The notes beneath the pieces are model-generated. The model was not told the DNA's origin. It saw only the letters and a program-made list of their open reading frames with translations, and searched no databases. Shown in pieces: positions 11,221 through 21,011 of a stretch of DNA of 64,000 nucleotides. Position numbers and translations under genes: made by a program. Location: assembly GCF_900176645.1 (NCBI RefSeq), contig NZ_FXAN01000050.1, positions 62,001 through 126,000 of the forward strand, in the 5' to 3' direction. This DNA is from Burkholderia singularis. GTDB taxonomy: Bacteria > Pseudomonadota > Gammaproteobacteria > Burkholderiales > Burkholderiaceae. Every line of letters begins with the position of its first letter. Position 1 is the stretch's first letter.

Positions 11221-12612
11221 TCATGCAGCCGTCTGCGGTTCCGGCAATTTGAGCGTGAAGGTGGTCGGCGATCCCGGGATCGATTCGCATGAAATATTGC
11301 CGCCGAACACTTCGCATACACGGCGGCAAAACGCCAATCCGAGCCCGGCGCCACGGCCGTGCGATTTAGTGGAGAAAAACGGATCGAAGATGTGCGGCAG
11401 CACGTCGGCCGCGATGCCGGGCCCCGTATCGCAGATGCGCAATGCGCAATATCCGCCCGCGCGCTCGGCGCTGATCTCGACGCGGCTGCCCTTTGTGCCC
11501 GTCGTTGCGTGCAATGCGTTCTTCAGCAGATTGAATACGACGAACAGCATCAACGAATCCGAGCCGAAGAAGCGCAGTTGCGGGTCGATCGGCATCACAT
11601 GGATGCGCTCGCGCTCGCCGGAGGAAAACGGGTAGCTGGCCAGCGCCGTATCGATGCATTGTCGGATCGAATGCGAAGCGAAGGTGCGACGGTCCACGCG
11701 GTTGATCGTAAACATCGCAAGAGACATTTCCACCATCGCGTGCGTGCTGTCGACCTGCCGGCGAATCGCGGCAACCAGCGAAGGAAGACGCTCGAGCTGC
11801 CCCGGTTCGAAATCGCCGTCGACGAGCCGGTGCTTCACCGCAAGCTGATATCCGCTGAGCAACGCCGGCAGCGCACTGCCCAGTTCCTCGCCGTACATGC
11901 CGATCGCCGCAAGCGGCGTCGCGACCTCGTGCGCGACGGTTGCCGCCACCAGAAACGGACGCATCAGGCGGTAACGCACGATCGTTACCGCAAGTATGCC
12001 GAGGCTGATCGCGATGAAAATGACGCCCGGCGGATAGAACGGATAACCGTAGTTGACGGCATAGTCGATCGCGGCGAGCGAATACAGGCTCAAGCTGAGC
12101 AAGCAAAGGTTGAAGAGCCTGCGCTGGTCGCGCGTGCGCGCCGCGCGCCGCGCGCCGATCAGCAGCCATGCACTGCGCAGGGCAAGCGCCATCGTTTGCA
12201 AGACATGGACGGGATGCAAACGCCCGGCTTTCGGATAATCGCCGAAAGCATAGCGGCGAAAGCCGTCGACGACTTCGTCGCCCGTCAGCAGCAACACTGC
12301 CAGCATCACGCACAAGCCATACGAAGCGAGCAGCAACGGACGTTCATCGCGCCTGCCGACCACTTCCGTCATGAAGTGATAGAACGTCGTCGGCAAAAAC
12401 AGAATGAAAACGTAGCCGATCTTCACCAGCACGGCGGCAATGGCCGGCTGGGTGGTCTGGAACAAAAACGACCAGGTTCCCTGCCATGCGAACGTCGCCA
12501 TGCACATCAGCACGAACGGTATCGATCGCCGTGTCATGCCGTCGGTCAGCCACACATAGGCGCCAAATCCGAGAAAGAGCGCAGACACAAACGCTGGCAG
12601 GATCGAATACAT
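11221..12612 (-). CDS. Membrane sensor histidine kinase with 7TM-type N-terminus
   Basis: A 463-residue kinase. Residues 1-220 form about seven hydrophobic segments (starting MYSILPAFVSALFLGFGAYV and ending YPPGVIFIAISLGILAVTIVRY), resembling the His_kinase_N_7TM sensor module. The phosphorylatable histidine is His228 in VAHEVATPLAAIG, just after the last segment and without HAMP. The catalytic domain shows the N box NLLKNALHAT, DTGPGIAADVLPHIFDPFFST and GAGLGLAFCRR. There is no fused receiver, matching the separate receiver protein to its left. The ligand is unknown; the membrane module suggests a hydrophobic or lipid-like signal (inference). Start: ATG with GGAG about 9 nt upstream; a longer upstream frame is Arg/Ala-rich and not supported. 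Confidence 0.85.
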   Translation of the reverse strand: MYSILPAFVSALFLGFGAYVWLTDGMTRRSIPFVLMCMATFAWQGTWSFLFQTTQPAIAAVLVKIGYVFILFLPTTFYHFMTEVVGRRDERPLLLASYGLCVMLAVLLLTGDEVVDGFRRYAFGDYPKAGRLHPVHVLQTMALALRSAWLLIGARRAARTRDQRRLFNLCLLSLSLYSLAAIDYAVNYGYPFYPPGVIFIAISLGILAVTIVRYRLMRPFLVAATVAHEVATPLAAIGMYGEELGSALPALLSGYQLAVKHRLVDGDFEPGQLERLPSLVAAIRRQVDSTHAMVEMSLAMFTINRVDRRTFASHSIRQCIDTALASYPFSSGERERIHVMPIDPQLRFFGSDSLMLFVVFNLLKNALHATTGTKGSRVEISAERAGGYCALRICDTGPGIAADVLPHIFDPFFSTKSHGRGAGLGLAFCRRVCEVFGGNISCESIPGSPTTFTLKLPEPQTAA

Positions 12613-12992
12613 GCAGCTCGGCTCCGTTTTTGCTGGTTTTTCGTCGTGGGTCGAAACGCATCCGGCCAAAAAGATGCCTTGGGCGCTCATGCACGCCGTC
12701 ATGCCCCGCTGACCTGCGTGATCACAAGCCTCTGACGGGCGAACGTTGGCGGCGCCGGCGCCGAAACGAATTTCAAATCGGATCGAGTATATGACAGGCC
12801 GCGCTTGGGCGATTACCGCGCCGTCCGGTTCGCTGATCCGGATTCGACGCCCGACGGCACCGATGTGCATCGGACCACGCGCAGGCGCGGCGTGCCACGG
12901 CACGGCCACCTGCCGCAACCGCCTGCGTGGACGGCCCGTGCGCGCGCCATTGCATTCGGATGACGAAGCGCCTGACGCCGCGAATGCGACGC
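12613..12992. other. Intergenic region upstream of the 7TM kinase
   Basis: These 380 bases lie between the kinase start and the deacylase stop; both genes read leftward. It must carry the kinase promoter. All long frames across it are GC-skew artefacts without ribosome sites. I see no clear repeat, terminator or operator. Confidence 0.4.
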
Positions 12993-13478
12993 TCATCCCG
13001 ACACGTGCCGGATTCTATGCGCGAAGCTCGCACGCTCGGCCCGGTCCATTAACGCGAGAAATTCGTCGCGCTCCATATGGATCAATTCCCGATGATCGCC
13101 GGCTTCGAAATAAATATCAGGCTGCCGCGCAAGGCTTTCGTCGAGGAAAGTCTGCATGCCGTATGCCATGCACACGGGCGGCACCGCACCCCAATCGCAA
13201 TCGTTGAAAAGCACTCGCAACTCGCTTTCCTTCGCGAGCACCAGATGACGCCCGGTGCGGGTCCAAAGCTCGGACAGCCGTATCGCATGCGTTGCCGGCA
13301 GCACCGCGGCGACATAGCCGTCCTCGTCCTCCAGCAGGACTGTCTTCGCGAGACGCTCGCCGGGAATATGCGCGGCCGACGCCGCCTCCATATTCGAATA
13401 GCTGTACGGGTGATAAATGATTTCGTAGCGCGAAGCTTTTTCGCGCAAGCAGTCCTGCAACCTGGTCGACATTGACAT
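12993..13478 (-). CDS. YbaK/EbsC-type aminoacyl-tRNA deacylase-like protein
   Basis: A 161-residue protein of the YbaK/ProXp family, which hydrolyses mischarged aminoacyl-tRNA in the cytoplasm. It fits the family's size and shape: an N-terminal helix (LQDCLREKASRYEIIYHPYSYSNMEAASAAHIPGERLAKTVLL, quoted in part as its segments AHIPGERLAKTVLLEDEDG), the strand AVLPATHAIRL, and the C-terminal GAVPPVCMAYGMQTFLDESL, which matches the family's G-x-V-x-P motif. The start follows ACGAGGTGTGCG; a longer frame reading into a Cys/Arg-rich upstream segment is rejected. Standalone family members clear misacylated tRNAs, but the substrate here cannot be read from sequence. Confidence 0.8.
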   Translation of the reverse strand: MSMSTRLQDCLREKASRYEIIYHPYSYSNMEAASAAHIPGERLAKTVLLEDEDGYVAAVLPATHAIRLSELWTRTGRHLVLAKESELRVLFNDCDWGAVPPVCMAYGMQTFLDESLARQPDIYFEAGDHRELIHMERDEFLALMDRAERASFAHRIRHVSG

Positions 13479-13714
13479 CGCACACCTCGTCTGAAAAAAA
13501 GCGCCGCATCTTGTGGCGGCCTCATACACGCGATATTTCCAGCATAGGTCGCATTCGCCAACATGAATAACGGCAACGTTGCCGGCATCAACCCGGCTCC
13601 GATCCCTTTTTCGGTCGCCGGCCGCGTGCGCGGATGAACGGCTCCCCCGCCCGCACACCGGCACGGGCCTCGTGGATGCTTGGGTGCCCCCACGCGCAGT
13701 TCGTGTCCAAATTT

Positions 13715-13756
13715 TCATGTTGCGGTCATCGCCACGCTTCGCGCGCGCGCCAAACT
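13715..13756 (+). promoter_or_regulatory. Tandem TCATGTT operator A with -10-like CAAACT
   Basis: Heptamers TCATGTT (13715-13721) and TCATCGC (13726-13732) are spaced by 4 nt, an 11-nt period as in OmpR/PhoB-family sites. CAAACT begins after an 18-nt gap. It lies 67 bases before the start of the 68-residue exported protein. Four similar sites in this island support a common regulator, probably IrlR. Confidence 0.6.
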
Positions 13757-13799
13757 GAGGCCATTCCCTGAACCAGGGTCACCAAGGAGCGACACACTC

Positions 13800-14006
13800 A
13801 TGAAACCTCTTGCCTTCGCCGCCGCGGCCATGCTCGCGGCAGCATCGGGTTCCGCGTTTGCGCACGGCATGCCCGAGCGCGTGTTCAAGGAGCACAAATC
13901 GGTTCGCAGCGAAAAACCGGCGCCGAGCCGCGACGCCCCCTCCTCCAACTGCGAAGCGCCAAGCTGCCAGGCAGCCGACGATGCGCCCGGGCAGCAAGCG
14001 GATTGA
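13800..14006 (+). CDS. Small exported protein under the candidate metal-responsive operator
   Basis: A 68-residue protein with a clear Sec signal (MKPLAFAAAAMLAAASGSAFA, cleavage about residue 21) leaving a short, hydrophilic mature chain with His22 at its start and two cysteines in SSNCEAPSCQ. A GGAG ribosome site precedes the ATG. It has no family that I recognise. Its promoter carries the shared tandem operator and it is followed by its own terminator, so it is monocistronic. The Cys/His residues and the context suggest a periplasmic metal-related role, but this is inference. Confidence 0.7.
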   Translation: MKPLAFAAAAMLAAASGSAFAHGMPERVFKEHKSVRSEKPAPSRDAPSSNCEAPSCQAADDAPGQQAD

Positions 14007-14057
14007 TCGGCAAATCGACCGATCGCGCCTGTATCGTCGCTACATCGCCTTGCAAAC

Positions 14058-14081
14058 GGCGGCCCGTGCGGCCGCCTTTTT
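14058..14081 (+). terminator. Rho-independent terminator
   Basis: Stem GGCGGCC / GGCCGCC with loop CGTGC is followed directly by TTTTT. It ends the transcript of the small exported protein and insulates the czc operon. Confidence 0.85.
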
Positions 14082-14125
14082 CGTATGGACGGCGCGCCCC
14101 GCCTCCGGCAAACATGACGGAAATA

Positions 14126-14167
14126 TCATGTTCATCTCATGTTTGCATCGCACCACGTCCGTAGCAT
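14126..14167 (+). promoter_or_regulatory. Tandem TCATGTT operator B with -10-like TAGCAT, czc promoter
   Basis: This is the best copy of the site: two identical TCATGTT heptamers separated by CATC. TAGCAT starts after an 18-nt gap, placing the operator over the -35 position as expected for a PhoB/OmpR-type activator. The czcC start is 30 bases past the -10-like element. Confidence 0.7.
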
Positions 14168-14197
14168 CGATCGCGTTTCTCCAGGACACGATCGATC

Positions 14198-15544
14198 ATG
14201 CTCAAGCGTATTCTCGCCGCGGCCTTGTCGGTCGCGATCGCGGCGCCGACGGCCCGGGCATTCGCCCAACCCGTTTCGCTCCAGGTCGCGCCCGTCTTGC
14301 CCGCCACCGCCGCGCCATCCGACGAAGGGCCGCCCACCTCCGCATCGGCCGCCGCGCCCCGTGCGCTGTCGCTTGACGACGCACTCAGTCTCGCCGCCGC
14401 GAACAATCCGCTGCTGCGCAGCGCGCGCGCCGAAGCAGATGCATCGGTGGGCACGCTGATCCAGGCCGGCGCCCGGCCGAATCCTAGCGTATCGGTGCTG
14501 CAGGAAGGTTTCAGCGCGCGGGAGCGCACCACCACCGGCATGATCAACCAGACGATCGAGCTTGGCGGCAAGCGCCGCTCCCGGCTCGACGCCGCGTCAT
14601 ACGGCCGCGAATTCGCACTCGCGTCGCTCGACGTCCGCACGGCGGCGCTGCGGGCCGACGTGACGAGCGCGTTCTACGGACTCCTGGCGGCGCAGCGGCA
14701 ACAGCAAGTCGCGGAGGAATCCGCGACGATCGCCGCCCGCTCCGCCGAGCTGGCCGACAAGCGCGCCCGCGCGGGCAAGGTGTCGCCGGTCGAGGCAACC
14801 AAGGCGCGCGTCGCACAGGCGGGAGCGCAGATCGAGCTGATGAGCGCACAAACGCAAACGGCAGCAGCGCTTGCCCGGCTCGTCAACGTAACCGGCAGCG
14901 CGGACGTGCGCGGCCGCACCGCAACCGGCGATCTCGAAGCCGTGCCCGACGTCGAGCCGCTGAGCGAGCTGCTCGCCCGGCTCGACGACGCGCCCCTCAC
15001 GCGCGCGGCAAAAGCCGACATGCAGCGCAGCAACGCGCGCATCGCGATCGAGCAGGCCAAGCGCATTCCGGACATTACCGTCAGCGCGGGGTTCAAGCGC
15101 GTCGTCGCGGCCGGTTCGCCGTATAACCAGGCCGTCGTCGGCGTGTCGATTCCGCTGCCGCTGTTCGACACCAACCGGGGCGCGCTGCTCGAAGCAGTGC
15201 ATCTGGCCAAGAAAGCCGATGCCGATTTCGACAGCGCGCGCGCGCGGCTGCGGCTCGAACTGACGCAGGCGTATGCGGATTACGAACGCGCGACAGCACA
15301 GGCCCGGCGTTTGAAAGACGACGTATTGCCCGCCGCGCGGCAAGCGCTCGACGCGATGTCGCGCGGCTATCAACTCGGCAAGTTCGGCTTCCTCGACGTG
15401 CTCGACGCCCAGCGCACACTGTTCGCCGAGCAGTCGCGCTACGTGAAGGCGCTCGCCGACGCTCAACAAGCCCGCACGGATCTCGACCGGCTGGTCGGCG
15501 CAGCGCAGCCGGCCCCGTCCCGCCCTCTCGCCCAACTTCCTTGA
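14198..15544 (+). CDS. czcC: CzcC-like outer-membrane efflux channel (TolC family)
   Basis: A 448-residue outer-membrane factor that forms the exit duct of a tripartite metal-efflux pump. It starts with a Sec signal (MLKRILAAALSVAIAAPTARAFA), then a Pro/Ala-rich linker and two OEP repeats: LSLDDALSLAAANNPLLRSARAE begins the first, and LTQAYADYERATAQARRLKDDV with the AARQALDAMSRGYQLGKFGFLDVLDAQR segment closes the second; these are hallmarks of metal-type (CzcC) channels. Codes first in a czcC-czcB-czcA-irlR-irlS operon, with 10 bp before czcB. Confidence 0.9.
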   Translation: MLKRILAAALSVAIAAPTARAFAQPVSLQVAPVLPATAAPSDEGPPTSASAAAPRALSLDDALSLAAANNPLLRSARAEADASVGTLIQAGARPNPSVSVLQEGFSARERTTTGMINQTIELGGKRRSRLDAASYGREFALASLDVRTAALRADVTSAFYGLLAAQRQQQVAEESATIAARSAELADKRARAGKVSPVEATKARVAQAGAQIELMSAQTQTAAALARLVNVTGSADVRGRTATGDLEAVPDVEPLSELLARLDDAPLTRAAKADMQRSNARIAIEQAKRIPDITVSAGFKRVVAAGSPYNQAVVGVSIPLPLFDTNRGALLEAVHLAKKADADFDSARARLRLELTQAYADYERATAQARRLKDDVLPAARQALDAMSRGYQLGKFGFLDVLDAQRTLFAEQSRYVKALADAQQARTDLDRLVGAAQPAPSRPLAQLP

Positions 15545-15554
15545 AACTTTCGCC

Positions 15555-17012
15555 ATGCGACGCAAGAACCTGATTCTCTCCGCCGCGCTCGCCGCTTGTG
15601 CGCTCGCCATCGCCGTGGCAATCGCACGCATTCCGTCCCAACCGGCCGCGCCCGGCCCGGGCACGGCACCCGACGCGCGCGGCGCACAGCCCGGCCAGGA
15701 TGGCGGGGTGGTGCTCACGCAGGGCCGGCTGGCGGCCAACATTCAGTTGTCGGAAAAACCGGGCGACGCGCGCCTGATTGTCGTCCCTCTCGTCGACGGC
15801 AAGCCTGTCGCAAAAGGCGCCGCCGTTTCCGGCACGTTGACGCGCTACGACGGCAGCCGCATCGCGCTGCGCTTCACGCAGTCCGCCGCGCGCTTCACGT
15901 CCGAGCCGGCGATCGCCAAACCGCACGTCTTCGACGCTGCGATCGAGGTGAAAGCCGAAAACATGGCTGCGACGTTTGCGTTCTCACGAACCGATGGCGC
16001 GATCGCGCTGACCGGCGAACAAATCGGCGCGGCCCGGATCGGCGTCGCGCAAGCCGGTCCCGCGCAGATCGTCGACAGTTTCCAGCTTCCCGGAGAAATC
16101 AAGTTCAACGAAGACCGCACCGCGCATATCGTGCCGCGCGTGGCGGGCGTTGTCGAGCGAGTCGGGGTGTCGGTCGGCGAGCAGGTATCGAAGGGCCAGG
16201 TGCTGGCGGTGATCGCGAGCACCGATTTGTCGGACCGGCGCAGCGAGTTGCTCACCGCGCAAAAGCGTCTGACCGGCGCACGGCAGGTCTACGAGCGAGA
16301 AAAGAAACTGTGGGAGGAGCGCATCTCGGCCGAACAGGATTATCAAGCCGCCCAGGTACAGCTGCGCGAGGCGGAAATCGCCGTGCAGAACGCCCAGCAG
16401 AAGTTGTCGGCGATCAATGCGCCGGCGTCCGGCGCGCTCAATCGCTATGAATTGCGCGCGCCGTTTGCCGGCACGATCGTCGAGAAGCACGTCGCGCCCG
16501 GCGAAGCGGTGAGCGCCGACGCCAATCTGTTCGTGCTGGCCGATCTGTCAACGGTTTGGGCCGAGATGGCCGTGCCGCCGCAGCGGCTTGGCGACGTGCG
16601 CGTCGGCAAGCAGGCGACTGTGAGTGCAGCCGCGTTCGAATCGCAGGCGCGTGGTCAGATTGCATACGTGGGCGCCCTGCTCGGCGCGCAGACCCGCACC
16701 GCCCCCGCGCGCGTCGTGCTGCCGAATCCGGGCAGCGCGTGGCGTCCCGGCATGTTCGTCAACGTGACCGTCGATGCGGGCGCGCAAACGGTGAGTGTCG
16801 CGGTCGAGACCGACGCGCTGCAAACCGTCGACGGCCAGCCAACCGTATTCGTCGAATCGAAGCGCGGCTTCGTCGCGCAGCCCGTCGAAATCGGCCGCCG
16901 CGACGGCAAACGCACCGAAATCGTGCGCGGCCTGGCCGCGGGCCAACGTTACGCGGCGGCGAACAGTTTCGTGCTGAAAGCCGATCTCGAAAAAAGCGCG
17001 GCCGACGACTGA
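15555..17012 (+). CDS. czcB: CzcB-like periplasmic adaptor of heavy-metal RND pump
   Basis: A 485-residue membrane-fusion protein linking the inner-membrane pump to the channel. It has an N-terminal anchor (MRRKNLILSAALAACALAIAVAIA), an extra N-terminal beta domain (about 50-150) typical of metal-type adaptors, the lipoyl half-motif IVPRVAGVVERVGVSVGEQV, an alpha-hairpin (about 220-290) and the second lipoyl half YELRAPFAGTIVEKHVAPGEAV. The C-terminal membrane-proximal domain ends near residue 480. It does not show a His-rich metal-binding head. The ribosome site is weak, which suggests translational coupling to czcC. Confidence 0.9.
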   Translation: MRRKNLILSAALAACALAIAVAIARIPSQPAAPGPGTAPDARGAQPGQDGGVVLTQGRLAANIQLSEKPGDARLIVVPLVDGKPVAKGAAVSGTLTRYDGSRIALRFTQSAARFTSEPAIAKPHVFDAAIEVKAENMAATFAFSRTDGAIALTGEQIGAARIGVAQAGPAQIVDSFQLPGEIKFNEDRTAHIVPRVAGVVERVGVSVGEQVSKGQVLAVIASTDLSDRRSELLTAQKRLTGARQVYEREKKLWEERISAEQDYQAAQVQLREAEIAVQNAQQKLSAINAPASGALNRYELRAPFAGTIVEKHVAPGEAVSADANLFVLADLSTVWAEMAVPPQRLGDVRVGKQATVSAAAFESQARGQIAYVGALLGAQTRTAPARVVLPNPGSAWRPGMFVNVTVDAGAQTVSVAVETDALQTVDGQPTVFVESKRGFVAQPVEIGRRDGKRTEIVRGLAAGQRYAAANSFVLKADLEKSAADD

Positions 17013-17065
17013 GCCGCGCGCGCCCGCACGGCCGTCCGTGAATTCATCGCATTGGATTTCCCCTC

Positions 17066-20000
17066 ATGTTCGAACGCCTGATTCGCTTTTCCATCGCGCA
17101 CCGCTGGCTCGTTCTGCTGGCGGTGCTCGGTCTCGCCGCGCTCGGCGCATACAGTTACCAGCGGCTGCCGATCGACGCCGTGCCCGACATCACCAACGTT
17201 CAGGTGCAAATCAACACGCCTGCCGCCGGCTATTCGCCGCTCGAAGTCGAGCAACGCGTCACCTACCCGCTCGAGACGGCCATGGCGGGCCTGCCGCATC
17301 TCGAGCAAACGCGTTCGATCTCGCGCTACGGCATCTCGCAGATCACCGTGATCTTCAAGGACGGCACCGACATCTATTTCGCGCGCCAGCTCGTCAATGA
17401 ACGATTGCAGCAGGCGAAGGACCGCTTGCCGGAAGGCGTCGCGCCGACCATGGGCCCGACGTCGACCGGGCTCGGCGAGATCTATATGTGGACGATCGAG
17501 GCCGACGCGAATGCGCGCAAGCCCGACGGAACCCGCTATACGCCGACCGATCTGCGAGAATTGCAGGACTGGGTGGTCCGGATGCAGCTGCGCAACGTGC
17601 CCGGCGTGACCGAGGTGAACTCGATCGGCGGCTACGTGAAGGAATATCAGATCGCCCCCGATCCGGCCAAGCTGATGTCGTATGGATTGTCGCTATCGGA
17701 CGTGATGCGTGCGGTGCAGGCGAACAACGACAACGTCGGCGCCGGTTATATCGAAAAGCGCGGCGAGCAGTACCTGGTGCGCGTGCCGGGCCAGGCACGC
17801 TCGCTCGACGATCTCGCGAACATCGTGCTGACCAATGTGGGCGGCGTGCCGGTGCGCATGCAGGATGTCGGGCGCGTCGAGATCGGCCGCGAACTGCGCA
17901 CGGGCGCGGCCACCGAAAACGGCCGCGAAGTCGTGCTCGGCACCGTGTTCATGCTGATCGGCGAAAACAGCCGGACGGTGGCGAAAGCGGTGTCGAAAAG
18001 AATGGAGGACGTAAACCGGTCGCTGCCGCCCGGCGTGCGCGCGATCGCCGTGTACGACCGCACGGTGCTCGTCGACAAGGCCGTCGCGACCGTCAAGAAG
18101 AACCTGCTCGAAGGCGCGCTGTTCGTGATCGCGATCCTGTTTCTGTTTCTCGGCAACCTGCGAGCGGCGTTGATCACCGCGCTCGTTATTCCGCTCGCGA
18201 TGCTGATGACATTTACCGGCATGGTCAACGCCAAGGTCAGCGCGAACCTGATGAGCCTGGGCGCGCTCGATTTCGGGATCATCATCGACGGCGCGGTCGT
18301 GATCGTCGAGAACTGCGTGCGGCGCCTGTCCCATGCGCAAGCCGCGCTCGGCAGGCCGCTCACGCGCGACGAGCGTTTCACCGAGGTCTATGCGGCGTCG
18401 CAGGAAGCGCGCCGCGCGCTCATCTTCGGGCAGATCATCATCATGGTCGTCTATTTGCCGATCTTCGCGCTCTCGGGTGTCGAGGGGAAGATGTTCCATC
18501 CGATGGCGACGACCGTCGTGCTCGCGCTCGCCGCCGCGATGGTGCTGACCGTCACGTTCATTCCAGCCGCGGTCGCCGTGTTCATCGGCGAGAAGGTCGA
18601 GGAAAAGGAAAACCGGCTGATGAGCTGGGCGCGCCGGCTGTATGGCCCCGTGCTCGACTCTTGCCTGCGATATACCCGGCGCGTGCTGATCGGCACCGGC
18701 GTCGTGGTGGTCGCAACCGCGCTGGTGGCCTCGAGGCTCGGCAGCGAATTCATTCCAAGCCTGAACGAAGGGGATTTCTCGGTGTCCGCGCTGCGCATTC
18801 CCGGCACGAGCCTCACGCAGTCGCTCGACATGCAGCGGCAGATCGAGGCCACGCTGAAGGCGCGTATCCCCGAAATCGAACGCATCTTCGCACGCACCGG
18901 CACCGCCGAGGTCGCGACCGATTTGATGCCGCCGAACCAGTCCGATGCATACATCATGCTCAAGCCCACGCAGGCTTGGCCCGATCCGGCCAAGCCGCGT
19001 GACGTGCTGCGCGCACAAATCGAGGCCGAACTCGACAAGATTCCAGGCAATGTGTACGAATTCTCGCAGCCGATCCAGCTTCGCTTCAACGAGCTGATCT
19101 CCGGCGTACGCAGCGACGTCGCGGTAAAGCTGTTCGGCGACGATATGGCCGTACTCGACGCGAACGCGAAGCGCATCGCTGACGCCCTGCAGCAAGTGCC
19201 AGGCGCGACCGAGGTCAAGGTCGAGCAGACCACCGGCCTGCCGGTGCTGACGATCCAGCTTGATCGCGGCAAGCTCGCGCGCTACGGCATCAACATTGCC
19301 GACGCGCAGGCCACGATCTCGGCCGCGATCGGCGGCAAGGCCGCGAGCACGCTGTTCCAGGGCGACCGGCGCTTCGACATCGTCGTGCGCCTGCCCGAAG
19401 AGCTGCGTTCGGACCTGGACGCGATCCAGCGGCTGCCGATCGCGCTGCCGGCGGCAGCCGCCGCACCCACCGCATTCCCGCTCACGCAGGCAAGCGGCCC
19501 GACAGCCGCCAACACGCCGCCCGGCGCCGGGTTCGTGCCGCTGTCGGAAATCGCGACGATCACGCTCGCGCCGGGCCCAAACCAAATCAGCCGCGAAGAC
19601 GGCAAGCGGCGGATCGTCGTCAGCGCGAACGTGCGAGGCCGCGATGTCGGCTCGTTCGTCGCCGACGCACAGGCCAAGCTGCGCACCGAGGTGCCGATTC
19701 CGTCTGGCTATTGGATGACGTGGGGCGGCCAGTTCGAACAGTTGCAAAGCGCGAGCGAGCGGCTGAAGATCGTCGTGCCAGTGGCGCTGCTGATGGTGTT
19801 CGTGCTGCTGTTCGCGATGTTCAACAACGTCAAGGACGGGTTGCTGGTGTTCACCGGCATTCCGTTCGCGCTGACGGGCGGCGTCATGTCGCTGTGGCTG
19901 CGCGGCATTCCGCTGTCGATCACGGCGGCCGTCGGTTTCATCGCTCTGTCGGGCGTCGCGGTGCTCAACGGGCTCGTCATGATCGCGTTCATCCGCAATT

Positions 20001-20323
20001 TGCGCGAACAAGGCATGCCGCTCGACGCGGCCGTGCGCGAAGGCGCGCTGACCCGCCTGCGCCCCGTGCTGATGACGGCGCTCGTCGCATCGTTGGGATT
20101 CCTGCCGATGGCGTTCGCGACCGGCACGGGCGCCGAAGTCCAGCGCCCGCTCGCGACAGTCGTGATCGGCGGTATTTTGTCATCGACCGCGCTAACGCTG
20201 CTCGTTTTACCGGTACTCTATCGCGTAGCGCATACCCTATCGCTGCGCACGGTGCTCGGCGGGCGTGCCGGGCGGCTGACGGCCGCCATGTCGCCGCGCC
20301 GTCAACGCGAATCATCGAGGTGA
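17066..20323 (+). CDS. czcA: CzcA-like heavy-metal/proton RND antiporter
   Basis: A 1085-residue inner-membrane pump of the HME-RND family, which exports divalent cations such as Co, Zn and Cd by proton antiport. It has 12 predicted membrane segments (first at residues 12-32, [18 protein letters not shown]). The proton-relay signature [17 protein letters not shown] (about 398-414) is the form found in divalent-metal (HME1-like) members. A Pro/Ala/Thr-rich stretch of roughly 25 residues near residue 800 (after [13 protein letters not shown]) enlarges a periplasmic loop compared with typical CzcA. The C-terminal membrane part repeats the N-terminal half. Only 4 bp separate its stop from irlR. 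Confidence 0.94.
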   Translation: MFERLIRFSIAHRWLVLLAVLGLAALGAYSYQRLPIDAVPDITNVQVQINTPAAGYSPLEVEQRVTYPLETAMAGLPHLEQTRSISRYGISQITVIFKDGTDIYFARQLVNERLQQAKDRLPEGVAPTMGPTSTGLGEIYMWTIEADANARKPDGTRYTPTDLRELQDWVVRMQLRNVPGVTEVNSIGGYVKEYQIAPDPAKLMSYGLSLSDVMRAVQANNDNVGAGYIEKRGEQYLVRVPGQARSLDDLANIVLTNVGGVPVRMQDVGRVEIGRELRTGAATENGREVVLGTVFMLIGENSRTVAKAVSKRMEDVNRSLPPGVRAIAVYDRTVLVDKAVATVKKNLLEGALFVIAILFLFLGNLRAALITALVIPLAMLMTFTGMVNAKVSANLMSLGALDFGIIIDGAVVIVENCVRRLSHAQAALGRPLTRDERFTEVYAASQEARRALIFGQIIIMVVYLPIFALSGVEGKMFHPMATTVVLALAAAMVLTVTFIPAAVAVFIGEKVEEKENRLMSWARRLYGPVLDSCLRYTRRVLIGTGVVVVATALVASRLGSEFIPSLNEGDFSVSALRIPGTSLTQSLDMQRQIEATLKARIPEIERIFARTGTAEVATDLMPPNQSDAYIMLKPTQAWPDPAKPRDVLRAQIEAELDKIPGNVYEFSQPIQLRFNELISGVRSDVAVKLFGDDMAVLDANAKRIADALQQVPGATEVKVEQTTGLPVLTIQLDRGKLARYGINIADAQATISAAIGGKAASTLFQGDRRFDIVVRLPEELRSDLDAIQRLPIALPAAAAAPTAFPLTQASGPTAANTPPGAGFVPLSEIATITLAPGPNQISREDGKRRIVVSANVRGRDVGSFVADAQAKLRTEVPIPSGYWMTWGGQFEQLQSASERLKIVVPVALLMVFVLLFAMFNNVKDGLLVFTGIPFALTGGVMSLWLRGIPLSITAAVGFIALSGVAVLNGLVMIAFIRNLREQGMPLDAAVREGALTRLRPVLMTALVASLGFLPMAFATGTGAEVQRPLATVVIGGILSSTALTLLVLPVLYRVAHTLSLRTVLGGRAGRLTAAMSPRRQRESSR

Positions 20324-20327
20324 AATC

Positions 20328-21011
20328 ATGCGAATACTGATCGTCGAAGACGAGCCGAAAACCGGCATCTATCTAAGCAAAGGGCTGACGGAGGCAGGGT
20401 TCGTCGCCGATTGGGTAGACGACGGCGTAACCGGGCTGCATCAAGCGCAGACTGAAGACTACGATCTCATCATTCTCGACGTGATGCTGCCCGGCCAGGA
20501 CGGCTGGACCGTGCTGGAGAAACTGCGCCGCGAGCGCTCGACGCCGGTGCTGTTCCTGACCGCGCGCGACGATGTCGGCGACCGCGTAAAAGGCCTCGAA
20601 CTCGGCGCGGACGATTATCTCGTCAAGCCGTTCGATTTCGTCGAGCTGGTCGCGCGCGTGCGCTCGATCCTGCGCCGCGGCCAGGGACGCGAATCGACGA
20701 TCATGAAGATCGCCGATCTCGAACTCGACCTTACGCGGCGCAAAGCAACCCGCCAGGGCGATGTCGTACTGCTGACGGCGAAGGAATTCGCACTGCTGTG
20801 GCTGCTGATGCGGCGCCAAGGCGAAATCCTGCCGCGCGCGACCATCGCGTCGCAGGTTTGGGACATGAATTTCAACAGCGATACGAATGTCGTCGATGCG
20901 GCCATCCGCCGGCTGCGCGCGAAAATCGACGATGCATACGAACCCAAGCTGATTCATACGGTGCGCGGAATGGGCTACGTGCTCGAGGACAGGAGCGCCG
21001 CGAGCCGATGA
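20328..21011 (+). CDS. irlR: IrlR/CopR-like heavy-metal response regulator
   Basis: A 227-residue OmpR/PhoB-family activator. The receiver has Glu7-Asp8-Glu9, phosphorylated Asp51 in [13 protein letters not shown] and Lys100 in DDYLVKPFD; the winged helix occupies about 125-222 ([46 protein letters not shown]). B. pseudomallei IrlRS is a known pair of this type linked to Cd/Zn resistance and invasion (established); identity here rests on family resemblance and czc linkage. It is the natural candidate to bind the five tandem TCATGTT sites of this island. GAGGTG lies just before the ATG, and its stop overlaps the irlS start (ATGA). Confidence 0.88.
   Translation: MRILIVEDEPKTGIYLSKGLTEAGFVADWVDDGVTGLHQAQTEDYDLIILDVMLPGQDGWTVLEKLRRERSTPVLFLTARDDVGDRVKGLELGADDYLVKPFDFVELVARVRSILRRGQGRESTIMKIADLELDLTRRKATRQGDVVLLTAKEFALLWLLMRRQGEILPRATIASQVWDMNFNSDTNVVDAAIRRLRAKIDDAYEPKLIHTVRGMGYVLEDRSAASR

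Noticed and set aside
9276-12612. Assignment as an Lqs/Cqs-type alpha-hydroxyketone quorum-sensing system
   Set aside because: The multi-membrane kinase plus separate receiver is suggestive, but no CqsA/LqsA synthase is present and the similarity is too general.
17693-20011. 772-codon minus-strand frame opposite czcA
   Set aside because: It is rich in His, Arg, Glu and Gln with no domain, while the other strand encodes a complete RND pump.
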